From Acidobacteriota bacterium (GTDB taxonomy: Bacteria; Acidobacteriota; Vicinamibacteria; Vicinamibacterales; UBA8438), in the NCBI GenBank assembly GCA_009861545.1, contig VXME01000077.1, positions 1-63,144 on the forward strand: 63,144 nt of DNA. The letters run 5' to 3'. Positions 16,202 through 25,559 of the stretch are shown here, in pieces. A program made the position numbers and the translations under genes. The notes beneath the pieces were generated by a model that had not been told where the DNA came from, ran no database searches, and was given only the letters and a program-made list of their open reading frames with translations. Positions within the stretch are counted from its first letter, which is position 1. Every line of letters begins with the position of its first letter.

Positions 16202-17313
16202 TTCCGCTTCTCGTACGACGCACGGCACAGGAACTTCACGTAGGGTAGGACCTGTTTGATAGCCGCGACGTTGATCTGGCAGGGGCTCACGCAGGTCGGA
16301 CACCGTTCCCGCCGTATGCGACGCCGGTGAGCCTGACTCGATTCCCGGAAGTAGATGTCGACCGGATCCTCTTCACGCACGTTGCCGACCGATTCGCTGT
16401 TCTCGCAGAAGAAGAAGCCGCCGTCCGGATTCAGCATGACGCCCTGGGTCTGGAACGGACACGGCGCCTGCCGGTGATAGCCGTTCGCGATCATGTCGGC
16501 ATAGTGCAGGTATATGTAGTTCTGACCGTCGAGCAGCGGGTCCGATCGAACCCGGTCGAGGAAGAACTGCCGCATCTTGTTCTCGGCCTCCCCGATCGGC
16601 CGGCAGCCGTCCGCCAGGTCGCCGTTTCCGAGCATCGGGTCGGTGACGCGGAACATGTTGAACACGATGTCGAGTCTTCTCCGGCGGGCCCAGGCGAGGA
16701 TGTTCTCGGCGTCGTCCAGGTTCTCGGAGAAGACGGTCGTCGATACGCCGAGGTTGAAGCGGCGCCGCCTCTGCAGTTCCTGCATCGCGCGGATCGTTTC
16801 CTCCGCCTTGTCGAAGCCGCGCGGTACGTCCCGTATGGCGTCGTGCCTTGGGCCGATGCCGTCGATGGCGATGCGGAAGCTGGCGATGACGTCCCGCTCG
16901 TGACACAACTCGACGATGTCGGTCAGCATCGGAATCGCCCGGTGGGGCGTGAGGCCGGTCGTGCTCAGGCCGAGTTTCCGCAGGTGCGGCAGCCGGTCGA
17001 GAACGACGCGGCAGACGTCGACCAGATCGTCCCGGGTCGTCGGCTCTCCTCCGGACAGGTGGAAGTTCTCCAGACGGGTCCACAACGCCGAGCCGAAGAC
17101 GCGCTCGATTTCCGCGAGAGTCAGGTCCGGTTGCAGGCCGCCACGCTTCCAGTTTCCGCACATCCGGCACTGCGCGTCGCAGTCGAACGTGCAGTTGAAG
17201 ATGAGTACGGTGGGTTGAATCGGCCGGAACCGCGCCAGCAGTGCGTCGGCAAGGTCTCTCGGGGCCCCTGCCGCGGCTCGAGCGAGGTACCGCAGCGCGT
17301 AGACCTGAGCCAC
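16177..17313 (-). CDS. Radical SAM enzyme (SPASM-like C-terminus)
   Basis: This encodes 378 residues from GTG 17313. The radical SAM cluster is CDAQCRMC (C-x3-C-x2-C), with an LSGGEPTTRDDL motif for SAM binding (GGE). The C-terminus has additional cysteines (APCPF, FFFCENSESVG, RCPTCVSPC) as in SPASM/twitch auxiliary-cluster enzymes. FFLD, NGYHRQ and MLNPDGGF resemble the MoaA/PqqE-like group. It sits between an epimerase gene (10 bp upstream) and the GlpD-like gene (25 bp overlap). The substrate is unknown; a sugar or lipid modification is the simplest idea from context. Confidence 0.8.
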   Translation of the reverse strand: MAQVYALRYLARAAAGAPRDLADALLARFRPIQPTVLIFNCTFDCDAQCRMCGNWKRGGLQPDLTLAEIERVFGSALWTRLENFHLSGGEPTTRDDLVDVCRVVLDRLPHLRKLGLSTTGLTPHRAIPMLTDIVELCHERDVIASFRIAIDGIGPRHDAIRDVPRGFDKAEETIRAMQELQRRRRFNLGVSTTVFSENLDDAENILAWARRRRLDIVFNMFRVTDPMLGNGDLADGCRPIGEAENKMRQFFLDRVRSDPLLDGQNYIYLHYADMIANGYHRQAPCPFQTQGVMLNPDGGFFFCENSESVGNVREEDPVDIYFRESSQAHRRRIRRERCPTCVSPCQINVAAIKQVLPYVKFLCRASYEKRKCAETSRR

Positions 17314-17323
17314 GGGAGGAATG

Positions 17324-18310
17324 CTACAGCAGCCCTTCCCGTCGATACCAATCGGCCGTGCGCCGCACTCCTTCGACGAGATCGACCGCCGGCTCGAAGC
17401 CAAGCTCGCGCCGCGCGCGCGCCGTATCGAACGCGCGGTTCTTGGTGAAGAACTCGACGCGCCGCCGGTAGAGCGGCGGCTCGACCCCCAGCGGCACGCA
17501 TACGGCTTCGCACACTGCGCCCGCCGCCCAGACCGGCCAGACCGGGAACCGCCAGCGCGGCGGTGGGACGCCGACCTCGTCGGCGACAACTCGAACGAGC
17601 TCCGTGAGCGGCGTATGCCGGCGGCCGGCCAGTATGTATGTCCGGCCGGCGGCAACCGGCGCCTCGCCGCAGAGTCGGAATCCCTCGACGAGATCGTCGA
17701 TGTACGTGAAGTGGTAGCACACCGCGCCGGAACCGAGCATCGGGAAGCGGCGTTTGGCGATACCCCGGAACAGCTTCAGGAATCTGGTGTCGCCGGGGCC
17801 GTAGATGCCGGCCGGACGGGCCACCACCACCTCCATGTCTCCCGACGCGCCCACGGACCTGGCCAGGCGTTCAGCTTCCAGCTTCGTTTCCTGGTAGATG
17901 TCGCCGGGCGCCAGCGGCGCGTCTTCGTCCGCGGGCGGACGCTCGACGTGCCCGTGGACGCCTACCGTGCTGCAGTGGACGAACCGGGTGACGCCGGCTG
18001 CCAGCGCGGCGTCGAGGAGCGCACGGGTGCCGCGCACGTTGACCGCGCGGTAGGCCGCATCCGGCTGACCCGCGTTCCTGTAGGTGGCCGCGATGTGGTA
18101 GACCGCGTCGACTCCGTCGCAGGCGCGCGCCAGCGACGCGTCGTCGGCCAGGTCGCCGAGCACGATCTCGACGCCGGCCTGCTCCAGCGCTGCGGCCCGC
18201 GGGCGGCTGCGGGGGCGAACGAGCCCGCGAACGGATGCGCCGCGCGTCGCGAGGTAACGGGCGAGATGGCCGCCCGTGAATCCGGTGGCGCCGCTGACCA
18301 GGACTCTCAT
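17324..18310 (-). CDS. NAD-dependent epimerase/dehydratase (extended SDR)
   Basis: This encodes 328 residues. The Rossmann motif is VSGATGFTGGHLARYL (GxxGxxG), the cofactor-contacting segment LGDLADDASL, and the catalytic pair YQETK (Y-x3-K) with an upstream serine in VHCSTVGVHGHV. It resembles dihydroflavonol-reductase-like or hopanoid-associated sugar epimerases. The start overlaps the stop of the GT4 gene at ATGA. It probably provides or alters a nucleotide sugar for the surface glycan. Confidence 0.85.
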   Translation of the reverse strand: MRVLVSGATGFTGGHLARYLATRGASVRGLVRPRSRPRAAALEQAGVEIVLGDLADDASLARACDGVDAVYHIAATYRNAGQPDAAYRAVNVRGTRALLDAALAAGVTRFVHCSTVGVHGHVERPPADEDAPLAPGDIYQETKLEAERLARSVGASGDMEVVVARPAGIYGPGDTRFLKLFRGIAKRRFPMLGSGAVCYHFTYIDDLVEGFRLCGEAPVAAGRTYILAGRRHTPLTELVRVVADEVGVPPPRWRFPVWPVWAAGAVCEAVCVPLGVEPPLYRRRVEFFTKNRAFDTARARRELGFEPAVDLVEGVRRTADWYRREGLL

Positions 18311-19530
18311 GCGGCTCCCGAATGCGGGGCGCCGACGCTTCCGATGGACGGACGCCGGCGGAGAAGCCGTTCGTACGCGGCCGCGGTACGCGAGAGGTAG
18401 GTCTCCCGGCTGTAGCGTGAAGCGGCCAGCAAGCGGGCGGCCGTTGCCAGTCGGCGGCGTTCCTCGGGCCGGTCCATGAGTCTAGCCAGGCCGGCAGCCA
18501 GAGCAGGAGCATTCGGAGGCACGAGCGCCGCGGTCGAGTCGCTGAGGACCTGCGTGTGCGTCTGAAGATCCGTCGCCACGATGGGTTTGCCCGACCGCAG
18601 GTACGAGTAGATCTTCAAGGGCGTGTTGGTGCCGCTGATGCGTGGCGACACCAGGATGTCGCTGGCGGCCACGAAGCTGGGGATCTCCTGCGGTGGACGC
18701 TGGCCCGCGAGCACGAGCGGGCTGCCGGACCGCACCGCCTGCGCACGGGCTCGATCGACCTGCGCGACCGTTCCGCCGACCACGAGGACACGCGCGTCGG
18801 GGTGGGAGCGCCGCAGCAGCGCGGCCGCCTCGGTGAGCAGATCGAGTCCCTGGTACGGCTCGAAGGTTCCGGTATAGAGCACCAGCGGCTGGTCGGAGCC
18901 CACGCCGTAGCGCGCGCGCATCTCCCGCGCCGGGATCGGCTTGGTCTCCTCCACGTCGCCCCCCATCACGTTCTCGATCAGGAACGCCCGGCGGCCGGCG
19001 CCCCGCGCGACGGCGGTCGCCTGCAACTCGGGACAGATCGTGATGATGACCTGCGAGTGCTCGATCATCGAGATCTCGACGCGCTCGAACAGCCGGCGGA
19101 GCAGCGCGGAGCGGGTGTATTGGAAATTGGCCAACTGTTGCGGCAGGCTGGAGTGCATGTCGTACAGGTGGGGAATCCCGAGTCGTCTCGCCAGCCACAG
19201 CCCGAGAACGCCGGCCTCCTCGTGGGAGTGGATCGCGTCGTAACGGCGGGCGAACGCCAGCCGTGTTGCGGTCACGGCGAGGAGTCCATCGAGGAGCAGC
19301 TTCGTGGCCGACGGGCCGACCTTCACGCCCTCCACCAACGGCGGTCGCGCGCAGCGCACGATCCGCAGGTTGCGGAGCGTCACGTCGCGGCCGAACGGAT
19401 AGGTCACGAGATCGACGGCGTAGCCGAGCTCGCCTAGGGCCTTGATGCGGTGGTACTCGCTGAAGGGCGTTCCCCGAGGCTCGAAGAAGGGCTCGGGGGC
19501 GAGCATCAGAATCCTCGCCAGACTGCTCAC
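18307..19530 (-). CDS. Glycosyltransferase family 4
   Basis: This encodes 407 residues from GTG 19530. It has the GT-B fold: ILMLAPEPFFEPRGTPFSEYHRI at the acceptor-side N-terminus, SHEEAGVLGLWLARRLGIPH, then the donor side LVLYTGTFEPYQGLDLL and DILVSPRISGTNTPLKIYSYLRSGKPIVATD, with the E-x7-E motif partly degenerate (the usual first Glu is replaced). It transfers a sugar from a nucleotide donor with retention. It belongs to an operon with the downstream epimerase, radical SAM and GlpD-like genes. Confidence 0.85.
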   Translation of the reverse strand: MSSLARILMLAPEPFFEPRGTPFSEYHRIKALGELGYAVDLVTYPFGRDVTLRNLRIVRCARPPLVEGVKVGPSATKLLLDGLLAVTATRLAFARRYDAIHSHEEAGVLGLWLARRLGIPHLYDMHSSLPQQLANFQYTRSALLRRLFERVEISMIEHSQVIITICPELQATAVARGAGRRAFLIENVMGGDVEETKPIPAREMRARYGVGSDQPLVLYTGTFEPYQGLDLLTEAAALLRRSHPDARVLVVGGTVAQVDRARAQAVRSGSPLVLAGQRPPQEIPSFVAASDILVSPRISGTNTPLKIYSYLRSGKPIVATDLQTHTQVLSDSTAALVPPNAPALAAGLARLMDRPEERRRLATAARLLAASRYSRETYLSRTAAAYERLLRRRPSIGSVGAPHSGAA

Positions 19531-19540
19531 GTGGCCGCTG

Positions 19541-19546
19541 ACTCTA
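19541..19546 (-). promoter_or_regulatory. Putative -10 hexamer TAGAGT before GT4 gene
   Basis: TAGAGT on the minus strand ends 10 nt before the GTG start at 19530, which would give a leaderless or nearly leaderless transcript for the GT4-epimerase-radical SAM-GlpD operon. Confidence 0.4.
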
Positions 19547-19587
19547 CCATACGGAGGAGAGCGTCGAATCGGAACCGGTACGAGCAG

Positions 19588-20688
19588 TCACGGGGTTCGG
19601 TGCGATCCGCCGCGGACCCGACGAATCCGGCCGGGGGCGACCAGGCGCCGCCGCCGGGGCAGCCACGGGATGAACCTGCCATTGAGTCTCATGAGCCGCC
19701 ACGGATCGTCTCCCGCACGGACGGCCCGCAGGCCCAGAAGCCGGCTGGAGAAGGCGGTTCGAAAGCCGATCGACCGCGCCGCGCCGTATGCGATGGCGCC
19801 CGCGATCTCCCAGGGAAAGCAGAGATGGCGGACGGTCCTGGTTCGAAGTCTGTCGCGCAACACCGCCAGCGCGCGATCCAGGTCCTCGTAGATCGCATCT
19901 CGGCGCTCGTTCTCGGTTTCGAAGACACCCCTGTCGTTCGCGTTCACGAGTGCCAGCAGCTCGGCTTGCCAGCCCTTGCGCCGGAAGAACGCCGCACCAC
20001 CCCGGGCGCGCACGTACGCCGTGCACCGCTCGCGCGCGCCCGTGCCGTCGAAGTGTCGGAGGGCGTCGCTCAAGCGTGATCGCTGCGGGTAGAGAGGCGC
20101 ACCGAGATCGTCGGGTGCGAGGTAGCCGTCGGCTGCGCGCCGGGAGATCAGCGGTCGGTCGAGCGGATGCCACCTGGCGAAGTCCGGGGTGACGAAACCC
20201 TGCGGCTGATCGTGGAAGAAGATCTTCGAATGCGAGTAACCGTGACACTGTACGTCGACGACACCCTCCCGGTGGAGCGCCTGCAACTCGGGCCACGTCA
20301 CGAAGTCGCCCGCCCGCGCCGGCGGCGGCGGGACCGGGTCGTCGATTGTCGTGCGAACGGCGGCCGCGTCCTCGATCCGTCCCGGGATGGCGAACGTGAT
20401 TGCCCGGAGTTCGTACCGGCGAAGCAGCGGGACGGCGATGGTCCACAGGCTCGCGTGCGCGTCGTCGAAGCAGATTGCCGCCGTTCGTTCGCCGGGGTGC
20501 ACGCCGCCGCGCACGAAACGGTCGATTTCCTCGGTGGTTACGGTCCGGTACCCGTGCTCGGCCAGGTATTGCAGCTTCGGCTCGAGCGAGGCCCTCGTCA
20601 CTTCGTGGAGATGAAACACCGGCAGGAGGCGCCCGATCGGTCCGCCGAAGAGGAAGGCAGGGTAGCGGCCCGTGGCGAGGTCGAGCAT
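19588..20688 (-). CDS. Polysaccharide deacetylase-like protein (variant active-site motif)
   Basis: This encodes 366 residues from ATG 20688. The segment LLPVFHLHEV starts the NodB-like fold; motif 1 is ICFDDAHASL in place of TFDDG, with both aspartates kept; motif 2 is CHGYSHSK (H-x3-H). The usual third motif (RxPxG) is replaced by HLCFPWE. It may therefore be an active deacetylase with unusual specificity. A start at GTG 20742 is also open. I prefer 20688 because TACGTT sits 7 nt upstream, as in other genes here, and because the protein then begins MLDLATGRYP. It lies between glycosyltransferase and flippase genes. Confidence 0.7.
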   Translation of the reverse strand: MLDLATGRYPAFLFGGPIGRLLPVFHLHEVTRASLEPKLQYLAEHGYRTVTTEEIDRFVRGGVHPGERTAAICFDDAHASLWTIAVPLLRRYELRAITFAIPGRIEDAAAVRTTIDDPVPPPPARAGDFVTWPELQALHREGVVDVQCHGYSHSKIFFHDQPQGFVTPDFARWHPLDRPLISRRAADGYLAPDDLGAPLYPQRSRLSDALRHFDGTGARERCTAYVRARGGAAFFRRKGWQAELLALVNANDRGVFETENERRDAIYEDLDRALAVLRDRLRTRTVRHLCFPWEIAGAIAYGAARSIGFRTAFSSRLLGLRAVRAGDDPWRLMRLNGRFIPWLPRRRRLVAPGRIRRVRGGSHRTP

Positions 20689-20695
20689 GCCTCGC

Positions 20696-20701
20696 AACGT
20701 A
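20696..20701 (-). promoter_or_regulatory. Putative -10 hexamer TACGTT before deacetylase-like gene
   Basis: TACGTT on the minus strand ends 7 nt before ATG 20688. A competing TATACT on the same strand at 20799-20804 would instead serve a start at 20742. Confidence 0.35.
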
Positions 20702-20895
20702 CCGCCCCGTTCTGCGAATGGCACAAGAGCCGAGGTGCCCACCGCGCTTGACTCACCACGGCCGCGAGCTCCAGGAACGCCGGAGTGCCGTGACGCAAAG
20801 TATACCCCTGCGCTGCGCGCGGCAGCCCGGGGTGACGGGTCTCGGGACGCGAATCGTCCGACGGGATCGGACCCCCGCCGAGGTCGTCGGCTCGT

Positions 20896-22146
20896 CTACC
20901 GGGGCGGGGCATGTGTGGGCCAGAGCCGATGGCGGAGCCCCCATCCGAGCAGAGCCGCGCTCAGGGCTTCGCCCGCCACCGTGGCGGCCGCCGCGCCATG
21001 CATGCCGTAGCGTGGGATCAGGACGAGATTCATCGCGATGTTCGCCAGACATCCGATGACCGCGATTTGCAGCAGTCGGGAGCCGGCATCGACCGACAGT
21101 GCGACCGCGTGCAGGACGAAGAGCGGAAACACGAACACGAACCCGACGCCGAGTATCTGCAACGGCAGTCCCGCCGCTGCGTACTCGGCGCCGAAGAAGA
21201 CGCCGACCAGGGGGTTGGCCAGGAGAACCGCGCCGATGCACACGGGGACGGCCAGTACGAAGCTCACCCATAGAGCCGTGCACGACAACCTCGCGTGGGC
21301 CGCCCGATCGCGGACGAAGTGGCTCGCCAGCCGTGGAATCAGGACCGCATGCAGCACCTGCGGCGCGCTGCTCAGGCCTTCGTAGAGGCGGTACGCCGCG
21401 CTGTAGAGCCCCGTTTCCGCGTCGCTGCGGAGAGCCCACAGCATGACGGTGTCGACGTAGCTGTAGAGATAGAACACGACCGCGAACGCCCCGAACGGAA
21501 GGGCCTGGAGCTGGAGAGCACGCCACGACGACACGTCGAACGCGAAACGAATTCGCCCGACCTGGCTCGCCGCCAGCATGCAGGCGACGAAGAGCGACAG
21601 CATGCGGGCGAACACGAAGCTCGCGGCGAGTCCGAGCAGCCCGAATCCGCCGGTCAGGGCCGCGGATCCGAGCCCCAGGAGAAGCAGGCGGTCGATGACC
21701 ACCGAGGTGCTGTCGAGTCCGAAGCGTTCGAGCCCCTGGAGCGTGTGTCGGATCGTGAGAAGGTACGATCGCAGGATCGATGCGGCTCCCAGCAGGTAGC
21801 AGGCGAATCGCTCGTCGGGCTCCGCGCCCAGGACATGTACCGCCAACAGCAGGGCTATCGAGGCCGCGGCGGCGAGCACCAGTTTCAATCCGAAGGTGTC
21901 GGCCAGGAGACGGCGGGCCGCCCGCCTCTCGCGGGCCACTTCACGGGTCGTGATCTCCTTGAGTCCGAAGTCGACGAGAGCCTCGAAGATCATCGCCACC
22001 GCGAGTGCAAAGGAGAACTTGCCGTACTCGACGTCTCCGAGCACCCGGCCGGCCAGGATGAGCAGTGCGGCGAGCAGCAGCGTGCTGGCGATCGAACCGC
22101 TGGCGCGGGCTGCGTTGCCGACGAGGCTCTGGTTCCGCGGGGTCAC
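20896..22146 (-). CDS. Wzx-type lipid-linked oligosaccharide flippase (copy 1)
   Basis: This encodes 416 residues from GTG 22146, which overlaps the upstream GT4 stop (GTGA). It has about twelve hydrophobic segments with the MATE-like oligosaccharide-flippase pattern: LILAGRVLGDVEYGKFSFALA, DFGLKEITTREVAR and SAAYRLYEGLSSAPQVLHAVLIPRL. It is paralogous along its length to the protein at 28659 (shared DFGLKEITTR, GLYxAAYRLYEGL and YGMHGAAAATVAGEALS). Flippases of this group move undecaprenyl-linked repeat units to the periplasm. A longer frame to the right reads through the neighbouring gene out of phase and is not real. Confidence 0.85.
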   Translation of the reverse strand: MTPRNQSLVGNAARASGSIASTLLLAALLILAGRVLGDVEYGKFSFALAVAMIFEALVDFGLKEITTREVARERRAARRLLADTFGLKLVLAAAASIALLLAVHVLGAEPDERFACYLLGAASILRSYLLTIRHTLQGLERFGLDSTSVVIDRLLLLGLGSAALTGGFGLLGLAASFVFARMLSLFVACMLAASQVGRIRFAFDVSSWRALQLQALPFGAFAVVFYLYSYVDTVMLWALRSDAETGLYSAAYRLYEGLSSAPQVLHAVLIPRLASHFVRDRAAHARLSCTALWVSFVLAVPVCIGAVLLANPLVGVFFGAEYAAAGLPLQILGVGFVFVFPLFVLHAVALSVDAGSRLLQIAVIGCLANIAMNLVLIPRYGMHGAAAATVAGEALSAALLGWGLRHRLWPTHAPPR

Positions 22147-23366
22147 GCCGCCTCGCGTCGGAACGCTGCGACGTCGGTCAGGAGCCCGGCGATGCGCGCC
22201 GCCATCCGCTCGCCGTCGAAATGACGCTCGGCCGTGGCCCGCGCCGCTCGGCGGAGCGCGACGCGAAGCGCGGTGTCGCCGATCGCGCGCCGCAGCGTTG
22301 CAGCCAGATGGTCCGGTCGCCCGGGTTCGCAGAGCAGCGCGTTCTCGCCGTGGTCGAGGTGGTCGGCGATGCCCGCGACCGGCGAGACGACCGGCGCCAG
22401 GCCGCACGCCATGGCCTCCGCCACCGCGATGGCGAAGGCCTCGTAGTAGGAAGGAAGCACGAATACGTCGGCCGCCTGCATGACCCTGGCCGGCGTGTCG
22501 GTGGCGCCCAGGAACCGCACCCGTTCGGAGAGGCCGTACCGCGCGACCAGCTCCCGGGCCTGGGGGCCGGCATCCAGATGATGGCCCGGCATCTCCGGCC
22601 CGGCCAGTGCCAGCACCGCCGACTCGTCGTCGACGCGCCGCCAGGCATCGACGAGATCGAGGACGCCCTTCTCCCGGCTGAGCCGGCCGAGAAACAGGCA
22701 GATGATTCGCTCCCGCGGCAGGCCGAGCTCGTCGCGGATCCGCCGTACCGCATCCGTCGCGGCCGGACGGTACCGATCGAGGCGAACGCCGTGGGGCTGG
22801 TACACCATTCGCCGCTCCGGTATTCCCGCTGACCGGCCTTCGTTCGAAATCTCTTGCGATATGCAGACGTACGCGTCGGCGGCGCCGTAGACCCGGCGGC
22901 CCGTGCTCTTGATGGCCCGTCCCAGTCTTCCCGCCGGATCCAGGGCGGCGCGCGCCAGCATGCCGTCCCAGTGCGTGCAGGACAGTACTCCGGGCGTCGC
23001 CGCCTGGAAGACGAGCCGCTTGGAGAGGAGGTGGCGCGCCGTTACCGCCGCGACGCCGACTCCCCGCGGATCGGGGCAGTAGACGACATCGTAGCGATTG
23101 CGCAATCGAACCAGTGCCCAGAAGATGAACGGCAGAGCCAGCCATTTCGCCCACTGCCGGCGGCTGCCCGACGGGCGTGTCCGATGCACGGGTACGCCGT
23201 CGACCGTTGGCGGCGCGGGTCGATCCATCCCGACGCGCGTGGTTAGCACCAGTGTCTCGTAGCCTCGCTCGTGCATCCAGCGAGCAATGAGGCGCGCGTG
23301 CGTTTCCACGCCACCGAGGATCGGCGCGTAGTACGTCGTCAGCACCAGCACCCGTGGACGGCGCAT
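22143..23366 (-). CDS. Glycosyltransferase family 4
   Basis: This encodes 407 residues from ATG 23366. The N-terminus is RVLVLTTYYAPILGGVETHA, the typical GT4 acceptor-domain GG-x-E motif. The donor domain has LFLGRLSREKGVLDLV, RVRFLGATDTPARVMQAADVFVLPSYYEAFAIAVAEAMACGL (the E-x7-E pair is seen) and VAGIADHL. It lies 1 bp after the GT2 gene and overlaps the flippase gene by 4 bp, so GT2, GT4 and flippase form one operon. Confidence 0.88.
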   Translation of the reverse strand: MRRPRVLVLTTYYAPILGGVETHARLIARWMHERGYETLVLTTRVGMDRPAPPTVDGVPVHRTRPSGSRRQWAKWLALPFIFWALVRLRNRYDVVYCPDPRGVGVAAVTARHLLSKRLVFQAATPGVLSCTHWDGMLARAALDPAGRLGRAIKSTGRRVYGAADAYVCISQEISNEGRSAGIPERRMVYQPHGVRLDRYRPAATDAVRRIRDELGLPRERIICLFLGRLSREKGVLDLVDAWRRVDDESAVLALAGPEMPGHHLDAGPQARELVARYGLSERVRFLGATDTPARVMQAADVFVLPSYYEAFAIAVAEAMACGLAPVVSPVAGIADHLDHGENALLCEPGRPDHLAATLRRAIGDTALRVALRRAARATAERHFDGERMAARIAGLLTDVAAFRREAA

Positions 23367-23367
23367 G

Positions 23368-24441
23368 TCATGTACCCGACGCGTTTCTGCGGCCCGGCGA
23401 CAGTACCGGCCTGATGGCGCGCCAGTAGGCGCCAAGCATCCGCTCGTACCCGTGCCGCGCCCGGCCGGTCAGGTTCCCGCCGGCCAGATCGGGCCGCACG
23501 ACCAGCGCGCCGTCCTTCAGCAGCTCCCGGTCGGAACGAACCCGGATGCGCTGGACTCGCGCCCGGTCGGCGGCCAGTGCGGGAAGCAGGCGGCACAGGC
23601 CGGCCCACGCTCTGAAGTAGGTGACGGCGTGTCCCTTGGCCGTCAGGACGATCGCCTGCAGCGCTTCGTGAAGCACGAAAGCCGGCAGCAGAACGAGGAT
23701 CGTACGGACCTCGTAGTTCTTGAGGATCACGTGCCAGCGGTTGCGGATCTGGTAGTAGAAGAGCCACGAGCCGCGCCGGCGGCTGCGGTGGCGAACCCGC
23801 GCGCGTGGAGGCTCGACGATTCGGTAGCCGGCCAGCCTGACCCGGTGCGTGAAGTCTCCATCCTCCTTGCCGATGAAGTAGCGCTCGTCGAACAACCCGA
23901 CTTCGGCCGCGACCGCGCAGTCGATGAGCAGAGCGCAACCCGAGGCTGCGCCGATGTCACGCGTGTCCGTTCCGCGCGCCTCGACCGGTCGATCCAGGTA
24001 TGGATTGACTGCTTCGCAGATGAAGTGGAACCCGGTGTCCGCGTACTGGATCAGGTCCGGTCGATCCGCGTGAATCACGACGGGGCTGGCGATGGCCGCG
24101 CCGGGCGTTTCCGCGGCCCGCCGCAGCAGGTCAATCGTGTCTGCTTCCACCATGACGTCGGCATCAAGCAGCAGCACCCAGGGGGTCGGACACTCGACAA
24201 TGGCCACGTTGCGGCCCGGACCGGGCCCCCGGTTGGCGTCGAGTCGGCGCTGGTGCACGCCCGGCGCGCTCCGGGAAAGATACGCGGCCGTCTCGTCCGT
24301 ACTGGCGACGTCGACTACCGTGATTCGCGCTTCGGGGCAGCCCGCCTCCCGTAGCGATTGCAGCGTGTCGGGAAGCGTAGCCGCGGCGTTGTGGGCCACG
24401 ATCGCGACCGACACGTCGCGCGGAAAATCTGGTCGGTTCAC
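23368..24441 (-). CDS. Glycosyltransferase family 2
   Basis: This encodes 357 residues from GTG 24441. The GT-A domain begins VSVAIVAHNAAATLPDTL, with VDVASTDET for nucleotide binding, LLLDADVMVEADT (the DAD variant of DxD) and KEDGDFTHRVRLAGYRI (the ED catalytic block). A C-terminal hydrophobic patch (ILVLLPAFVLHEALQAIVL) suggests membrane association. It resembles rhamnosyl- or galactosyltransferases of surface polysaccharides; donor and acceptor are not decided. Confidence 0.85.
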   Translation of the reverse strand: MNRPDFPRDVSVAIVAHNAAATLPDTLQSLREAGCPEARITVVDVASTDETAAYLSRSAPGVHQRRLDANRGPGPGRNVAIVECPTPWVLLLDADVMVEADTIDLLRRAAETPGAAIASPVVIHADRPDLIQYADTGFHFICEAVNPYLDRPVEARGTDTRDIGAASGCALLIDCAVAAEVGLFDERYFIGKEDGDFTHRVRLAGYRIVEPPRARVRHRSRRRGSWLFYYQIRNRWHVILKNYEVRTILVLLPAFVLHEALQAIVLTAKGHAVTYFRAWAGLCRLLPALAADRARVQRIRVRSDRELLKDGALVVRPDLAGGNLTGRARHGYERMLGAYWRAIRPVLSPGRRNASGT

Positions 24442-24635
24442 GGTCCGGACGCCTTGCGATGGTTTCGTTCGGGAACCGCCGCGTTGAAGTGTCTCCGGTA
24501 TGAAGTGGCCTGCGACGAATCAGGGAGCCGGCCGGCCGCCCGAATAATCGTGAGCAATCATAGCCGAACGAGGTGGTGGAGCGCCGCAAGGGGGCGAGGC
24601 CGAGCCGGTCGGGGCGCCCCGGCGGTCGAGCGCTG

Positions 24636-25502
24636 CTATCGCTTGCGGGCGACGACGTAGCAGTCGAAGGGTCGCAACTCGACCTCGTCGGCGCCCAGTC
24701 GCACCAGGTGGTCCAGTATCTCGCGGGCATAGGTCAGATAGACCGCGTCAGCGTCCGGGAACCAGGTCCGGGATTGCAGACAGATGGGGTCGAGGTGGAC
24801 CAGAAAACGGTGCTCGGGCGCGTCGATGGGATGATTCCGGCGGAGAAACCAGGGGTACGCAACCCGGTGCTGGTACAGGTGGAGCGCGGCATCCAGCCAT
24901 CTGAACGTGCGGATCTTGTCCTTGAAGGGACGCGGGCTGAGACCGTAGTCGAAGGACTTGATCGAAGCGCGTTGGCGAAACGGAGGCGTGAGAACGGCGA
25001 TGAGTCCACCCGGCCGAACGAGCCGAATCATCTCCTCGAGCAGGAGGTGCGGCCAGCAGAGATGCTCGATGGTGTAGAGGCTGATCGCTGCGTCGAACGA
25101 ACCGGCGGACAGGGAGGTGCGGTAGAGGGAGCCCGCCACGAACTCGTGGTTCGGCATGCGTTCCCGGTTGCGGTCGATCTGCGGCGTCGACCAGTCCACG
25201 CCGGTATAACGGACATCGCGATCTTCCAGGTTGCGGCACGGATGTGCGGTCCCGCACCCGAGGTCGACCACGCGGCTGCCCGGCGGGATGGTCTGCTTGA
25301 GCCGCCAGTGTCCGGTCATCTTCGGCGTCCAGGTGGGGTTGGTCCGCTCGGCGGCCTCGAAGTAACCGGCGGCGACGGCGCTGTCGTTGTAGAAGGCTTG
25401 CAGCCGCTCGCTCAACGCCTGGAGCTGCGGCTGCGCCTCCGGATCCAGGGCGCTACAGAGCCGCGGGCGGGGTCGCAAACGGCTTGGAAGGGACCAGGAC
25501 AC
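24636..25502 (-). CDS. Class I SAM-dependent methyltransferase
   Basis: This encodes 288 residues from GTG 25502. Motif I is SRVVDLGCGTAHPCRNL, followed by YTGVDWS (acidic end of beta 2), SFDAAISLYTIEHL (motif IV region) and LVRPGGLIAVLTPPF. It is similar in style to UbiE/Bud23-type or sugar methyltransferases of glycan clusters. About 194 bp without a gene separate it from the GT2 gene on the left; I see no further gene there. Confidence 0.8.
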   Translation of the reverse strand: MSWSLPSRLRPRPRLCSALDPEAQPQLQALSERLQAFYNDSAVAAGYFEAAERTNPTWTPKMTGHWRLKQTIPPGSRVVDLGCGTAHPCRNLEDRDVRYTGVDWSTPQIDRNRERMPNHEFVAGSLYRTSLSAGSFDAAISLYTIEHLCWPHLLLEEMIRLVRPGGLIAVLTPPFRQRASIKSFDYGLSPRPFKDKIRTFRWLDAALHLYQHRVAYPWFLRRNHPIDAPEHRFLVHLDPICLQSRTWFPDADAVYLTYAREILDHLVRLGADEVELRPFDCYVVARKR

Positions 25503-25559
25503 GGGAGAGGGTTGGGAGGGGACCGCCCGTTCTGGACGCCCGTCCCGAATACCGGCAGG

